Source: Lachnospiraceae bacterium (GTDB taxonomy: Bacteria > Bacillota > Clostridia > Lachnospirales > Lachnospiraceae). From it: a stretch of DNA of 64,000 nucleotides. The stretch is taken from the NCBI GenBank assembly GCA_024693135.1, contig JAILLN010000044.1, positions 62,001 through 126,000 of the forward strand. The letters run 5' to 3'. Under the pieces are notes generated by a model. That model searched no databases. It worked only from the letters and a program-made list of their open reading frames with translations, and was not told the DNA's origin. Position numbers and translations under genes: made by a program. Positions 1 to 8,573 of this stretch are shown one piece after another; position 1 is the stretch's first letter, and each line of letters starts with the position of its first letter.

Positions 1-1
1 G

Positions 2-175
2 GCAGGCGGCCTGGCTTCCATCGGAGGCACCGTCATCGGGGTGCTGATCATCTCCCTGCTTCAGGAGGGCATCCTGGCGCTGGGCTTTGCAAAGGATATC
101 CAGCTGATCGTGACGGGCCTTATCGTTATCGTCGTGGTCTATGCCGACGTCATGGCCAGGCGCAGGAAGAATTAA
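2..175 (+). CDS. Sugar ABC transporter permease, C-terminal end (partial)
   Basis: Only the last 57 codons are inside the window; the gene begins upstream. The visible peptide opens with AGGLASIGGTVIGVLI and has two hydrophobic stretches before a basic tail ending RRRKN. The same pattern closes RbsC/MglC-type permeases, including the second permease of this cluster (GGYGSVLGTLAGVMVIVLLK). It lies 21 nt before the ATPase gene on the same strand. By family it would form half of the membrane channel of a pentose/hexose importer. Having two different permease genes around one ATPase suggests a heterodimeric channel (inference). Confidence 0.82.
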   Translation, partial: AGGLASIGGTVIGVLIISLLQEGILALGFAKDIQLIVTGLIVIVVVYADVMARRRKN

Positions 176-196
176 GGATACGGAAGGAGCAGATCA

Positions 197-1699
197 ATGG
201 CAGCGACAGAAGCGATTCTGACAATGGAAAATATCGACAAGACCTTTCCCGGGGTGCATGCCCTTGACCATGTGCATTTCGATGTGCGGAGCGGTGAGGT
301 TCATGCCCTGATGGGGGAAAACGGGGCGGGCAAGTCCACCCTGATGAAGGTCCTGACCGGCATTTACAGCAAGGACTCCGGCACCATCACCTATGAGGGG
401 AAGGAAGTCGAGTATCATAATACCAGGGAAGCGCAGGATGCCGGCATCGTCATCGTCCACCAGGAGCTGAACATGGTGGGAGATCTGACGGTGGCGCAGA
501 ATATCTTCATCGGCAGGGAGTTCATGAAGGGCTTCCGGATCGATGATAAGAAGATGATCGAGGAATCCAGAAAGCTCTTTGAGGAGCTGAAGATCGATAT
601 CAACCCCAGGGACAAGATGAGCGACCTTACCGTCGGAAAGCAGCAGATGTGCGAGATCGCAAAGGCCATCTCCCATCAGGCCAAGGTCATCATCTTTGAC
701 GAGCCCTCCGCGGCATTGACCGAGAAGGAGATCGAGGATCTTTTCTTGATCATCCGGGATCTCAGGGCGAAGGGGCTTGCCATCGTATATATTTCCCACA
801 GGATGGACGAGATCAAGGTCATTACGGACCGGGTGACGGTCATGCGGGACGGCGGCTATGTAGGCACGCTGATCACCAAGGACTGCACGAAGGATGACAT
901 CATCAACATGATGGTGGGGCGTGTGATCTATGAGGAGCCAAAGACCGAGAGCCATGTGCCGAAGGATGCTCCGGTGGTGCTCAAGGTGGAGCATTTGAAT
1001 GCCGGAAGGATGGTACAGGATGTGAGCTTCGAGCTGCGCAAGGGAGAGATCCTCGGCTTCTCGGGACTGATGGGAGCGGGACGTACGGAGACGGCGAGGG
1101 CTCTCTTCGGGGCAGATCCCAAGACCGGCGGAGACATCTATGTGAACGGGGAGAAGGTGACCATCAATTCGCCGCAGGATGCCGTGAAGCATGGGATCGG
1201 TTATCTTTCCGAAGACAGGAAGCGTTTCGGGATCGTGGTACAGAAGACCATTACGGAAAACTCCACCTTGGCTTCCATGGAAAATTACATGAACGGTCCC
1301 TTCATCGACAAGGCTGCCGAAAAGGAGGTCACGGAGAAATATATCAAGGAGCTTTCCACCAAGACGCCCGGCGCAGATCAGCTGGTGGTCAATCTCTCCG
1401 GAGGCAACCAGCAAAAGGTGGTCATCGCCAAGTGGCTGGTGCGTAATTGTGACATCCTGATCTTTGACGAGCCCACCAGAGGCATCGACGTGGGAGCCAA
1501 GAATGAGATCTACAAGCTGATGAACCGCTTGACGGCGGAGGGCAAGTCCATCATCATGATCTCCTCGGAAATGACGGAGATCCTGCGTATGAGCGACCGG
1601 ATCGTGATCATGTGCGAGGGAAAGAAGACCGGGGAGCTGGATATTTCCGAAGCAACCCAGGAGAAGATCATGACAAAGGCCACCAGGGACATCAGCTGA
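197..1699 (+). CDS. Sugar ABC transporter ATP-binding protein (RbsA/MglA class)
   Basis: A 500-residue double ATPase that powers import of a sugar. The first half has a canonical Walker A (GENGAGKSTL, about residues 40-49) and Walker B (IIFDEPSAAL). The second half has the usual degenerate P-loop (SGLMGAGRTETAR), the signature LSGGNQQKVV and Walker B IFDEPTRGIDVG. Length and tandem layout match the RbsA/MglA/AraG family (about 500 residues). GGAAGGAG lies upstream of ATG 197. It sits between two permease genes, so the cluster encodes one importer. The substrate cannot be read from the ATPase; the adjacent fucose-mutarotase-type gene hints at a deoxy sugar or related aldose. Confidence 0.95.
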   Translation: MAATEAILTMENIDKTFPGVHALDHVHFDVRSGEVHALMGENGAGKSTLMKVLTGIYSKDSGTITYEGKEVEYHNTREAQDAGIVIVHQELNMVGDLTVAQNIFIGREFMKGFRIDDKKMIEESRKLFEELKIDINPRDKMSDLTVGKQQMCEIAKAISHQAKVIIFDEPSAALTEKEIEDLFLIIRDLRAKGLAIVYISHRMDEIKVITDRVTVMRDGGYVGTLITKDCTKDDIINMMVGRVIYEEPKTESHVPKDAPVVLKVEHLNAGRMVQDVSFELRKGEILGFSGLMGAGRTETARALFGADPKTGGDIYVNGEKVTINSPQDAVKHGIGYLSEDRKRFGIVVQKTITENSTLASMENYMNGPFIDKAAEKEVTEKYIKELSTKTPGADQLVVNLSGGNQQKVVIAKWLVRNCDILIFDEPTRGIDVGAKNEIYKLMNRLTAEGKSIIMISSEMTEILRMSDRIVIMCEGKKTGELDISEATQEKIMTKATRDIS

Positions 1700-1762
1700 G
1701 GAAATGCCCGGAAGGAAACGGGAAATAGAACGTATTGGCAGAGTGAGAATAAGGAGTGAGCA

Positions 1763-2743
1763 ATGACGAAGAAAAAATCTATTTTAGCTGACCAGAGAGT
1801 GATCGTATGCCTGGTCATCGCGGCGCTGGTGATCATCTATTTCATCTTCAGCCCGGAATTCCGCCAATATTCGTCGATCTTGTCCATGCTGGATTTCTCC
1901 TATTATGACATCCTGATGGCGATCGGGGTCACCTTCCCGCTGATCACCGCAGGAGTGGATCTTTCCATCGGCACCGGTATGGTCTGCTATGCCCTGATCG
2001 CAGGCAGGCTGATCCGTGATTTCAACCTGCCGGTGGTACTGGCCATGCTGCTGTGTGTGCTTATGGGCTGCGTGGTGGGTTTTGCAAACGGATTCCTGAT
2101 CGGGGTCATGAACCTGCCGCCCTTCCTTGCCACCCTCTGTACCTGCATGATCACCCGGGGCATCGGCTCCATGATCATGGCGACTCCCTGGCCTACCAAT
2201 AAGCAGCCCGGCGGATGGTTCCATTCCATCTTCAAGCTGACCTTCGGCACAGGCCGGAGCGCGACCAAGATCCCCATCGGCTTTGTGCTCGTGGTGCTTT
2301 TGGTGATCCTTATGGAGTTTGTACTCAACCATACGAAGTTCGGGCGGTATACCATCGCCATCGGAAGCAATAAGGAAGCGGTGATCCTCTCCGGCATCAA
2401 TGTGAAATTCTACCATGTGATGGCTTATGTGATCTGCGGATGCTTCGCAGGGCTGGCGGCTGTGGCTTATGCGGCTGTGGTGCCCACCATCCAGCCGGGT
2501 ACCGGCGCAGGGCTGGAGCTGGATGCCATCGGCGGGGTATTTGTGGGAGGCGTATCGGCCAGAGGCGGCTACGGTTCCGTGCTGGGCACCCTGGCAGGGG
2601 TCATGGTCATCGTCCTCTTAAAGACCGGGCTTCCCTATGTGGGGCTTCAGGCCAATTGGCAGCAGATCATCACCGGCATGGTTCTGATCGGCGCCGTCAT
2701 GATCGATGTGGCAAAGCGCAGAAGGATGGCAAAAGAGCAGTAA
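1763..2743 (+). CDS. Sugar ABC transporter permease (RbsC/MglC class)
   Basis: A 326-residue integral membrane protein with about eight to ten hydrophobic segments. It has family hallmarks: GVTFPLITAGVDLSIGTGM near residue 55, GFANGFLIG, the cytoplasmic loop FGRYTIAIGSNKEAVILSGI that contacts the ATPase, and GLELDAIGGVFVGGVSARGG. Together with the permease ending at 175 it would form the translocation channel. RBS AAGGAG lies before ATG 1763. It starts 63 nt after the ATPase, with the binding-protein gene 90 nt downstream, consistent with one operon. Confidence 0.93.
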   Translation: MTKKKSILADQRVIVCLVIAALVIIYFIFSPEFRQYSSILSMLDFSYYDILMAIGVTFPLITAGVDLSIGTGMVCYALIAGRLIRDFNLPVVLAMLLCVLMGCVVGFANGFLIGVMNLPPFLATLCTCMITRGIGSMIMATPWPTNKQPGGWFHSIFKLTFGTGRSATKIPIGFVLVVLLVILMEFVLNHTKFGRYTIAIGSNKEAVILSGINVKFYHVMAYVICGCFAGLAAVAYAAVVPTIQPGTGAGLELDAIGGVFVGGVSARGGYGSVLGTLAGVMVIVLLKTGLPYVGLQANWQQIITGMVLIGAVMIDVAKRRRMAKEQ

Positions 2744-2833
2744 ATTACGCCCCTTTAAGCAGAGATAAGATAACATGGATATGTAGCGCAATAGGGCGCT
2801 TCATAATAAAAATCAAGCAAAGGAGACAAAAGT

Positions 2834-4099
2834 ATGAAGAAGAAAGTACTGGCAACATTACTGAGCGCGGCAATGGCGATGTCACTGCTGGCAGGCTGTG
2901 GCGAAGCAGCAGCACCCGCACCGGCAGCTGAGCCGGCGGCAGAGGAGCCCGCAGCGGAAGAGCCCGCAGCGGAAGAGCCCGCAGCAGAGGAAGCTCCGGC
3001 GGAAGAAGCTCCCGCAGAGGAAGCTCCCGCGGCGGCAGGCGGCTCCGGCGAGTATACCGGCGGAACGCAGTTTGACGGCGTAGTTGCAAAAGAAGCTTAC
3101 AAGTTCCCGGTTGACGTGAAGTCATTCCAGTCTACCTACTGGCAGGCAGCCCTGAAGGGCATGGATATGGCAAAGGCTGAGCTGGGTGTAGATTATGACG
3201 CACACGGCCCGAACTCTGAGTCTGACATTGCTGACCAGGTCAACATGCTGAATTCCGACATCAACAGCAACCCTCCTGGAATCGCTCTGGCAGCCTGCGA
3301 TACCAAGTCCGTTCTGGATTCCCTGAAGGACTGCGCAGACAAGGGCATCCCGGTCGTCGCATTTGATACCGGCGTAGCAGATGCTCCGGAAGGCTCCATC
3401 GTAGCTACGGTTGCTACCGACAATACCCAGGCTGGCGAAGTTGCAGCTGAGAATATGTATGCCGCACTGAAGGACGTGATCGCAGGCGCATCTGCTCCGG
3501 TCCGTATCGGCGAGATCAACCAGGATGCAACTGCTCTGAATATCCAGCAGAGAGGCATGGGCTTCGTGAATAAGATCACGGACCTGATCGTGGCAGACGG
3601 CAAGAAGGTCGCAGTCGTCGGCAACGAGTTCTATGCAAACGAAGCAAAGAAGGCACATGCAGATCTTGCCGATGAGGCTTCTGCAGACGTTATCATCGAA
3701 GTAGCCGTTCCGGCACAGACCACTGTGGAGCTCTGCTCCGCTCAGGCACAGGCTATCCTGTCCAAGAAAGACACCATCGGCGTATTCGGCTCCAACCAGA
3801 CAGCTGCAGAAGGACTGCTTGCTGCTGATGCAAACCTTTCCCTGCTTGGCACCGACGCAGCAGGCGGCGATGTGATCGGCATCGGCTTTGACGCCGGCTC
3901 CATCATTAAGGGTGCTATCCAGGACGGCACGATGTATGGTGCAGTTACCCAGTCTCCTCTGATGATGGGCTACTATGCAATCTATGCTCTGACCATGGCT
4001 GCTAACGGCGACAAGGTTGAGGACTTCCCGACAGCCGGCTACTGGTATGATGCAACCAACATCGATGATCCTACGATCGCTCCGAACCTTTATGACTAA
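2834..4099 (+). CDS. Sugar-binding lipoprotein of ABC importer
   Basis: A 421-residue secreted receptor. The lipoprotein signal is MKKKVLATLLSAAMAMSLLA followed by Gly and a lipid-acceptor Cys at residue 22. A low-complexity linker of Ala, Glu and Pro (about residues 25-70) follows, made of repeated AEEPA/AEEAP units that probably hold the domain away from the membrane. The rest is a periplasmic-binding-protein fold of the ribose/galactose type: an anomalous-sugar-binding start (VKSFQSTYWQAALKGMDMA), GIPVVAFDTGV, VATDNTQAGEVAAENM and GTMYGAVTQSPLMMGYYA. Codon choice looks more restricted than in its neighbours, as expected for a very abundant protein. It is last in the importer operon and followed by a strong terminator. 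Confidence 0.93.
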   Translation: MKKKVLATLLSAAMAMSLLAGCGEAAAPAPAAEPAAEEPAAEEPAAEEPAAEEAPAEEAPAEEAPAAAGGSGEYTGGTQFDGVVAKEAYKFPVDVKSFQSTYWQAALKGMDMAKAELGVDYDAHGPNSESDIADQVNMLNSDINSNPPGIALAACDTKSVLDSLKDCADKGIPVVAFDTGVADAPEGSIVATVATDNTQAGEVAAENMYAALKDVIAGASAPVRIGEINQDATALNIQQRGMGFVNKITDLIVADGKKVAVVGNEFYANEAKKAHADLADEASADVIIEVAVPAQTTVELCSAQAQAILSKKDTIGVFGSNQTAAEGLLAADANLSLLGTDAAGGDVIGIGFDAGSIIKGAIQDGTMYGAVTQSPLMMGYYAIYALTMAANGDKVEDFPTAGYWYDATNIDDPTIAPNLYD

Positions 4100-4143
4100 T
4101 CAAAGATAAGGGATCATAGCATTCATGATGAACTAAACCAGCG

Positions 4144-4180
4144 GTGGCTCTCTCCTAGGAGAGAGCCACTGTTCTTTCAA
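4144..4180 (+). terminator. Rho-independent terminator after the importer operon
   Basis: A perfect 26-bp palindrome at 4144-4169 (arms GTGGCTCTCTCCT / AGGAGAGAGCCAC) is followed by TGTTCTTTC. It lies 45 nt after the binding-protein stop codon. Confidence 0.85.
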
Positions 4181-4190
4181 ATCAGGAGCT

Positions 4191-4231
4191 GGATACCGCT
4201 GGCGGCAGTGTTTTTGCCGGTTAGGGTATCC
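4191..4231 (+). promoter_or_regulatory. Stem-loop in the leader of the fucU-like operon
   Basis: GGATACC (4191-4197) pairs with GGTATCC (4225-4231), and inside it CGGCA (4203-4207) pairs with TGCCG (4215-4219) around a T-rich loop. The structure sits about 55 nt before the fucU-like start codon and after the previous terminator, so it would be in the 5' leader. It does not match a riboswitch class I recognise. Confidence 0.35.
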
Positions 4232-4284
4232 GCATCCGACCGGTGTAAGTCAGAGATAAACATGCGTTTATAGAGGAGGTAAAT

Positions 4285-4722
4285 ATGCTGAAAGGAATAC
4301 CAAAGATCCTTCCGCCGGAGCTCTTAAAGATCCTTTGCGAAATGGGTCATACTGACGAGCTGACGATCGGGGACGGAAACTTCCCCGGCACCACCTATGG
4401 GAAAAAGGTGATCCGCATGGACGGCCATGGGGTACCGGAGATCCTGGATGCGATCCTGCAGGTCTTCCCGCTGGATACCTATGTGGAGCATCCCGTGACG
4501 CTGATGGCAGTGGTAAAGGGCGATACGGTGGAGACGCCCATCTGGGATACCTATAAGGAGATCGTCCGGAAATATGACGAGAGGGGCGATGCCTGCTTTG
4601 AGGAGATCGACAAGTGGGAATTCTATGACAAGACGAAAGAGCATTCCAGTGTCGTGATCCAGACCGGTGAATCCGCCCTCTATGCCAACATCATCCTGAA
4701 GAAGGGCGTGGTGGTGGATTAA
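4285..4722 (+). CDS. fucU: L-fucose mutarotase family protein (RbsD/FucU)
   Basis: A 145-residue protein that by family interconverts sugar anomers so that the isomerase or kinase receives the right form. It matches FucU along its whole length: the start MLKGIPKILPPELLKILCEMGH carries the conserved catalytic His in MGH (residue 22), then GDGNFP, VIRMDGHGVPEILDAIL and the C-terminal GESALYANIILKKGV. GAGGAGG precedes ATG 4285. It is followed after 5 nt by a small unknown gene and then an isomerase-like gene, which supports a catabolic operon. The close relative RbsD (ribose pyranase) is possible, but the C-terminal motif favours the FucU branch. Confidence 0.88.
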   Translation: MLKGIPKILPPELLKILCEMGHTDELTIGDGNFPGTTYGKKVIRMDGHGVPEILDAILQVFPLDTYVEHPVTLMAVVKGDTVETPIWDTYKEIVRKYDERGDACFEEIDKWEFYDKTKEHSSVVIQTGESALYANIILKKGVVVD

Positions 4723-4727
4723 GAGCC

Positions 4728-5045
4728 ATGGAGATCATAGGACGGAGGAAATCCCTGACGGCCTGTACGGAATCAGGCTGGGATGCCTATGACCTGCTGA
4801 CGGCAGAGCCCTTAAGCGACGAGGACATTGAGCTCTTCCGGGAGATTGGGGGTTCCTTCCTTTATCTGAAGCAGCTGAAGAGGCCCTTCTTTAAGGTGGA
4901 GAGCCACAGCTACGTGATCCGCGGATCAAAAGGGGAAAGCTTTTTCCGGTTTGCCGCCCATAGAGAGAGCCTTCATGAGATTGACCGGGCGGCCAGGCTT
5001 TTAAGTCCCGGATGGCAGGGCTCTTGGAATGATAAGTTTACATAA
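4728..5045 (+). CDS. Conserved-looking small protein of unknown function
   Basis: A 105-residue soluble protein with no signal peptide or membrane segment, starting 5 nt after the fucU-like stop. I do not recognise a family. Visible features are an acidic stretch (AEPLSDEDIELFREIGG), a basic-aromatic stretch (KQLKRPFFKVESHSYVIRG) and an N-terminal GRRKSLTACTESGWDAYDLL. Tight spacing between a mutarotase and an isomerase suggests a role with the same sugar. The stop codon lies inside GTTTACATAAT, an 11-mer that also forms the end of iorB and recurs in the 61-bp repeats at 9126-9261. The C terminus may therefore have been remodelled by that element (inference). Confidence 0.7.
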   Translation: MEIIGRRKSLTACTESGWDAYDLLTAEPLSDEDIELFREIGGSFLYLKQLKRPFFKVESHSYVIRGSKGESFFRFAAHRESLHEIDRAARLLSPGWQGSWNDKFT

Positions 5046-5081
5046 TTCAAGAAAACAGATCGATCACTACAGGAGAACAGA

Positions 5082-6449
5082 ATGAAAAAATTAGCAATGG
5101 ACGAAAAGCTTGTGGTACGCCCCATTGTGGGCTGCCTCACCCATTCCCATTTCTGGGAGGGTCCCTGCAGGGCCGGGCATAAGGAGGATATGACCAAGGA
5201 AGCGGAAAGTGCCGCGGCAGACCGGTACTTTCAGCAGATGCAGGAGGAATTAAAGGGGGTCATCAGCGAGGCAGAGCTTCTGCCCATGGTAGACGCCCGG
5301 TATGATGAGAAATTTGTGGTTCCGAAGGAGGTCTATGCCCAGATCGAAGAGGACATGGACAAGGCAGACATCTTCCTGTGCATGGGATGGAGGATCCCGA
5401 AGCTGGAGAGATACAGGAAGCCGGTAGTCATCATGCAGAATGGCAATGAGGGGATCGACTTTGCCGCTTACTGCAGGAGCATCGGTGTAGAGGCCTATGT
5501 GGCCATGGATCTGGCGGATCTGAATGAGATCCTGCATTACCTCTGGGTGCGGAAAGCCATATCCTGCACCAGGGTGCTCTGCCTTTCGGCGGCATCCCAG
5601 CCTACCTTCGGCATCCAGAGCCTTATCCGGGATCCGGAGATCCTGCGCCAGAAATATGGGCTGGAGGTCATCAAGCTGCCTTTCTATGAGATCGTAAAAT
5701 ACATGGATCAGGTTACGGATGAGGAGGCAAAGCCCATCGCAGACCGGATCATAGGAAAGGCGCAGGATGTCAAGGTCAATACGGACTGGTTCATCAATGA
5801 TATCAAGTATTACCTGGCGGCAAAGAAGATGATGGACGTGTACGACTGCAACGCCTTTACCACAGCCTGCCATGAGCTCTGCACATCCGAGATCCCGCAG
5901 AACCGGAAGTTTACTCCCTGTATGTGCCACTCCATCCTGAAGGATGAGGGGATTCCCAGCGGCTGCGAGGAGGATCTCAATGCGCTGATGGCCATGTGCA
6001 TCCTGCAGTATCTGGCCAAGCGGCCCTGCTTCATGGGCAATCCGAACCATGAAACGGATGAGCTGCTCCGGATCCACCATGCGGTGCCTGCACTGTATAT
6101 GAACGGCTATGGCACGGATGCCCTGCAGTATAAGCTCTGGGCCTTCACAGGGCAGGGCTTCGGGGGCAAGCTGCAGATCGACTTCACGGAAAATAAGGAG
6201 GACAAGGTGACCCTGGGACGCTTCAATCCGGCAGGGGATACCATGTGCATCAAGACCGGGGAGGTGCTCCGCACGGAGTACGATGAGGTTTATTGCAGCC
6301 CTTATTATTACATCCAGATGGATGATGCCAGGACCTATATGCATAACCTGGCCGGCTTCGGACACCACCAGGTGCTTGCCTTCGGGGATTATGAAAAGCA
6401 GGTGAAGGAGCTGTCGCGGTATATGGACTTCAAGGTTTTGGAAGGCTGA
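5082..6449 (+). CDS. L-fucose/L-arabinose isomerase-like protein
   Basis: A 455-residue cytoplasmic protein resembling the fucose/arabinose isomerase superfamily, shorter than E. coli FucI (591). An N-terminal Rossmann-like part carries ADIFLCMGWRIPKLERYRKPVV, a middle part SAASQPTFGIQSL, and the C-terminal lobe NPNHETDE, KVTLGRFNPAGDTMCIKTGEV and GFGHHQVLAFGDY, the last holding a His where the family binds its metal. GlyCysGluGluAsp near 5960 may give acidic metal ligands. It closes the fucU-like operon and has its own terminator. The family also contains non-isomerase members, so the exact reaction is not certain. Confidence 0.75.
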   Translation: MKKLAMDEKLVVRPIVGCLTHSHFWEGPCRAGHKEDMTKEAESAAADRYFQQMQEELKGVISEAELLPMVDARYDEKFVVPKEVYAQIEEDMDKADIFLCMGWRIPKLERYRKPVVIMQNGNEGIDFAAYCRSIGVEAYVAMDLADLNEILHYLWVRKAISCTRVLCLSAASQPTFGIQSLIRDPEILRQKYGLEVIKLPFYEIVKYMDQVTDEEAKPIADRIIGKAQDVKVNTDWFINDIKYYLAAKKMMDVYDCNAFTTACHELCTSEIPQNRKFTPCMCHSILKDEGIPSGCEEDLNALMAMCILQYLAKRPCFMGNPNHETDELLRIHHAVPALYMNGYGTDALQYKLWAFTGQGFGGKLQIDFTENKEDKVTLGRFNPAGDTMCIKTGEVLRTEYDEVYCSPYYYIQMDDARTYMHNLAGFGHHQVLAFGDYEKQVKELSRYMDFKVLEG

Positions 6450-6472
6450 GAAAGAATCTATGGCGCGTTGAC

Positions 6473-6512
6473 GGGCAGGGCGGGGGACAGCTTCCCTGCC
6501 CTGCTTTTTGTC
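6473..6512 (+). terminator. Rho-independent terminator
   Basis: GGGCAGGG (6473-6480) pairs with CCCTGCCC (6494-6501), followed by TGCTTTTTG. It lies 24 nt after the isomerase-like stop. The remaining 200 nt before iorA hold no gene I can support. Confidence 0.85.
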
Positions 6513-6694
6513 GAGGCAGGGGAAGACAAGGGGGCGGTTCTTTTGTCTGACAAAGATACGCCGCCGGCGGGCCAGGGCGAACACATAAAACCGATCCCAG
6601 ATCGATAGGGGGAAAAGACTGGACGGGAGAGAAGCACCTGGGGTATGATGGTTCGGCGGGAGCTTATTATCTTCTCTGCGAAAAATAAAGAAGG

Positions 6695-6711
6695 AGCCGG
6701 ATGATCCGGCT
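6695..6711 (+). promoter_or_regulatory. Inverted repeat just upstream of the iorA ribosome binding site
   Basis: AGCCGGAT and ATCCGGCT are exact inverted copies around a single G. They end 4 nt before the GGGAG ribosome binding site of iorA (6716-6720). This could be an operator or a short hairpin that tunes translation; there is no T-run, so it is not a terminator. Confidence 0.4.
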
Positions 6712-6725
6712 GTACGGGAGCTGTT

Positions 6726-8573
6726 ATGCATAAAGAATTTTTGATGGGAAATGAGGCGATCGCGCTGGGGGCACTTTCTGCGGGAGTGAACCTGGTGGCT
6801 GGCTATCCGGGCACCCCTTCCACAGAGGTGCTTCAGACCATAGCGAAGAGAAACCCGGGGAACGTATATGTGGAGTGGTCCGTGAATGAAAAGGCCGGGC
6901 TGGAGGTAGCCGCGGGAGCCGCTTATGCCGGGGCGAGATCCTTGGTGACCATGAAGCAGGTGGGACTCAACGTGGCCTCCGACCCTCTGATGAGCCTGGA
7001 ATATATCGGGGTGAAGGGCGGAATGGTGGTTTTGGTGGCAGATGATCCGGGCCCCATATCCTCCCAGACCGAGCAGGACACCCGCACTTTTGGGATGTTT
7101 TCCAAGGTGCCGGTCTTTGATCCGGTATCGGTAAGGGATGCCTATGAGATGATCCAGGAAGCCTTTGATTTTTCTGAAAAATACGGGACTCCCGTGATCC
7201 TCCGGGCGACGACCCGCATAGACCATGGATACGAGGCTTTGGAGGTGAAGGATCCGGAAGAATATAGAAAGCATGAGATCGAAGGCTTCGTGAAGGATTC
7301 CTCCCGGTGGGTGATCTTCCCCAGGCTTTCAGTCAAAAACCATGCCCTTATAGAGGAGCGTAATGAGAAGCTGAAGGAGATCTTGTCCGGCTATCCCCGC
7401 AACCGGGTAATAGAAGCCGATCAGAAGGACTGCCGGAAGGGCATAGCCTCCCATGGTGCGAATTTTCAATATGTAAGGGATGTGGCGGAAAGCCGGGAAG
7501 CAAGGCTCCTATGCATTGCGACTCCCTTCCCCTTTCCGGAAGGCCTGGCGCTGTCTTTCCTGGAAGGGCTGGACGAGGTGCTCTGCGTCGAGGAGCTGGA
7601 TCCCGTGATCGAAAGAGCCCTTACCTATGTCTGTGGGAAATATGGGCTTCATGTGAAAATAAGGGGGAAGAGGACCAGGGAACTGCCGCTTTCCGGGGAG
7701 AATACGCCGGATCTGGTTTCCCGTGCCATTAGAGACTTTCTGGGGCTTCAGCCGAAATCCCAGGAGGCCGGGGGAGCCTCCCGTCCGGAGCTTCTTGTAA
7801 GGCCGCCTGTCTTATGCGCAGGCTGTCCCCATAGGGCTTCCTTCTATGCGGTAAAGACGGCCATGAAGGGGGAAAAGACCATTTTCTGCGGGGACATCGG
7901 CTGCTATACTCTGGGGAACGCAAAGCCTTTGGATATGTGTGATACCTGCCTGTGCATGGGTGCCGGCATAGGCATCGCCCAGGGGGTATATCACATGGAA
8001 GGCGATACGAAATGCTTCGCTTTTGTGGGAGACTCTACTTTTTTTGCTTCCGCTCTTCCGGAGACGATCAATGCATTCTACAACCAGGCTGAGCTGGTGC
8101 TCGTGGTTTTGGATAATTCCACCACGGCAATGACAGGCCACCAGCCTCATCCCGGAACCGGCCGCACCGCCATGGGGCAGGAGGTGGAGAAGGTAAGCAT
8201 TGAAAAGCTGCTCCGGGCCATCGGCTTAAAGGTGGTGGAGACCGTGGATCCCCTGGACTTTTCCCGGGCAGTGGAGACGGTAAGGAGGGTGGCAGGAAGC
8301 CCCGGGGTGAAGGCGGTCATCTTCAAATCTCCCTGTATCGCCATAAGCAGGCCCTCCGGGTCTTCCCAGGTGGATCCTGAAAAATGCACCGGCTGTAAAA
8401 AATGCATCCGGGAGCTTGGCTGCCCCGCATTGATCCTGGATGGGGACGGGAAGAAGGCGAAGATCGATGCCGCGTCCTGTACAGGCTGTACCTTATGCGA
8501 GCAGCTCTGTCCCGCAGGCGCGATTTTTGGCGGAAGAAAAAATGACACGGTGCAGGAGGCGGACCATGAATAA
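6726..8573 (+). CDS. iorA: Indolepyruvate ferredoxin oxidoreductase, alpha subunit
   Basis: A 615-residue TPP-dependent 2-oxoacid:ferredoxin oxidoreductase subunit. With IorB it oxidatively decarboxylates aryl-pyruvates (from Trp, Phe, Tyr) to aryl-acetyl-CoA, reducing ferredoxin. The N-terminal pyrimidine-binding domain is visible (GNEAIALGALSAGVNLVAGYPGTPS and VEWSVNEKAGLEVAAGAA). The TPP-binding domain has CAGCPHRASFYAVK, GDIGCYTLG and FVGDSTFFASALPETINA, with LDNSTTAMTGHQPHPG. Two 4Fe-4S motifs end the protein: CTGCKKCIRELGCP (from residue 554) and CTGCTLCEQLCP. Length matches the family. Its stop overlaps the iorB start by 8 nt, implying coupled translation. Confidence 0.95.
   Translation: MHKEFLMGNEAIALGALSAGVNLVAGYPGTPSTEVLQTIAKRNPGNVYVEWSVNEKAGLEVAAGAAYAGARSLVTMKQVGLNVASDPLMSLEYIGVKGGMVVLVADDPGPISSQTEQDTRTFGMFSKVPVFDPVSVRDAYEMIQEAFDFSEKYGTPVILRATTRIDHGYEALEVKDPEEYRKHEIEGFVKDSSRWVIFPRLSVKNHALIEERNEKLKEILSGYPRNRVIEADQKDCRKGIASHGANFQYVRDVAESREARLLCIATPFPFPEGLALSFLEGLDEVLCVEELDPVIERALTYVCGKYGLHVKIRGKRTRELPLSGENTPDLVSRAIRDFLGLQPKSQEAGGASRPELLVRPPVLCAGCPHRASFYAVKTAMKGEKTIFCGDIGCYTLGNAKPLDMCDTCLCMGAGIGIAQGVYHMEGDTKCFAFVGDSTFFASALPETINAFYNQAELVLVVLDNSTTAMTGHQPHPGTGRTAMGQEVEKVSIEKLLRAIGLKVVETVDPLDFSRAVETVRRVAGSPGVKAVIFKSPCIAISRPSGSSQVDPEKCTGCKKCIRELGCPALILDGDGKKAKIDAASCTGCTLCEQLCPAGAIFGGRKNDTVQEADHE

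Noticed and set aside
194-1414. 406-codon minus-strand frame
   Set aside because: Complete shadow of the ABC ATPase gene; no family resemblance or RBS.
6513-6694. T-box or other leader before iorA
   Set aside because: No T-box AGGGTGGAACCGCG-like motif or terminator-antiterminator pair was found; only a small inverted repeat close to the start.
5250-7274. Long open frame on the minus strand (674 codons)
   Set aside because: It runs antisense through the isomerase-like gene and into iorA, both with strong homology and ribosome binding sites. It is a by-product of GC-rich codon use.
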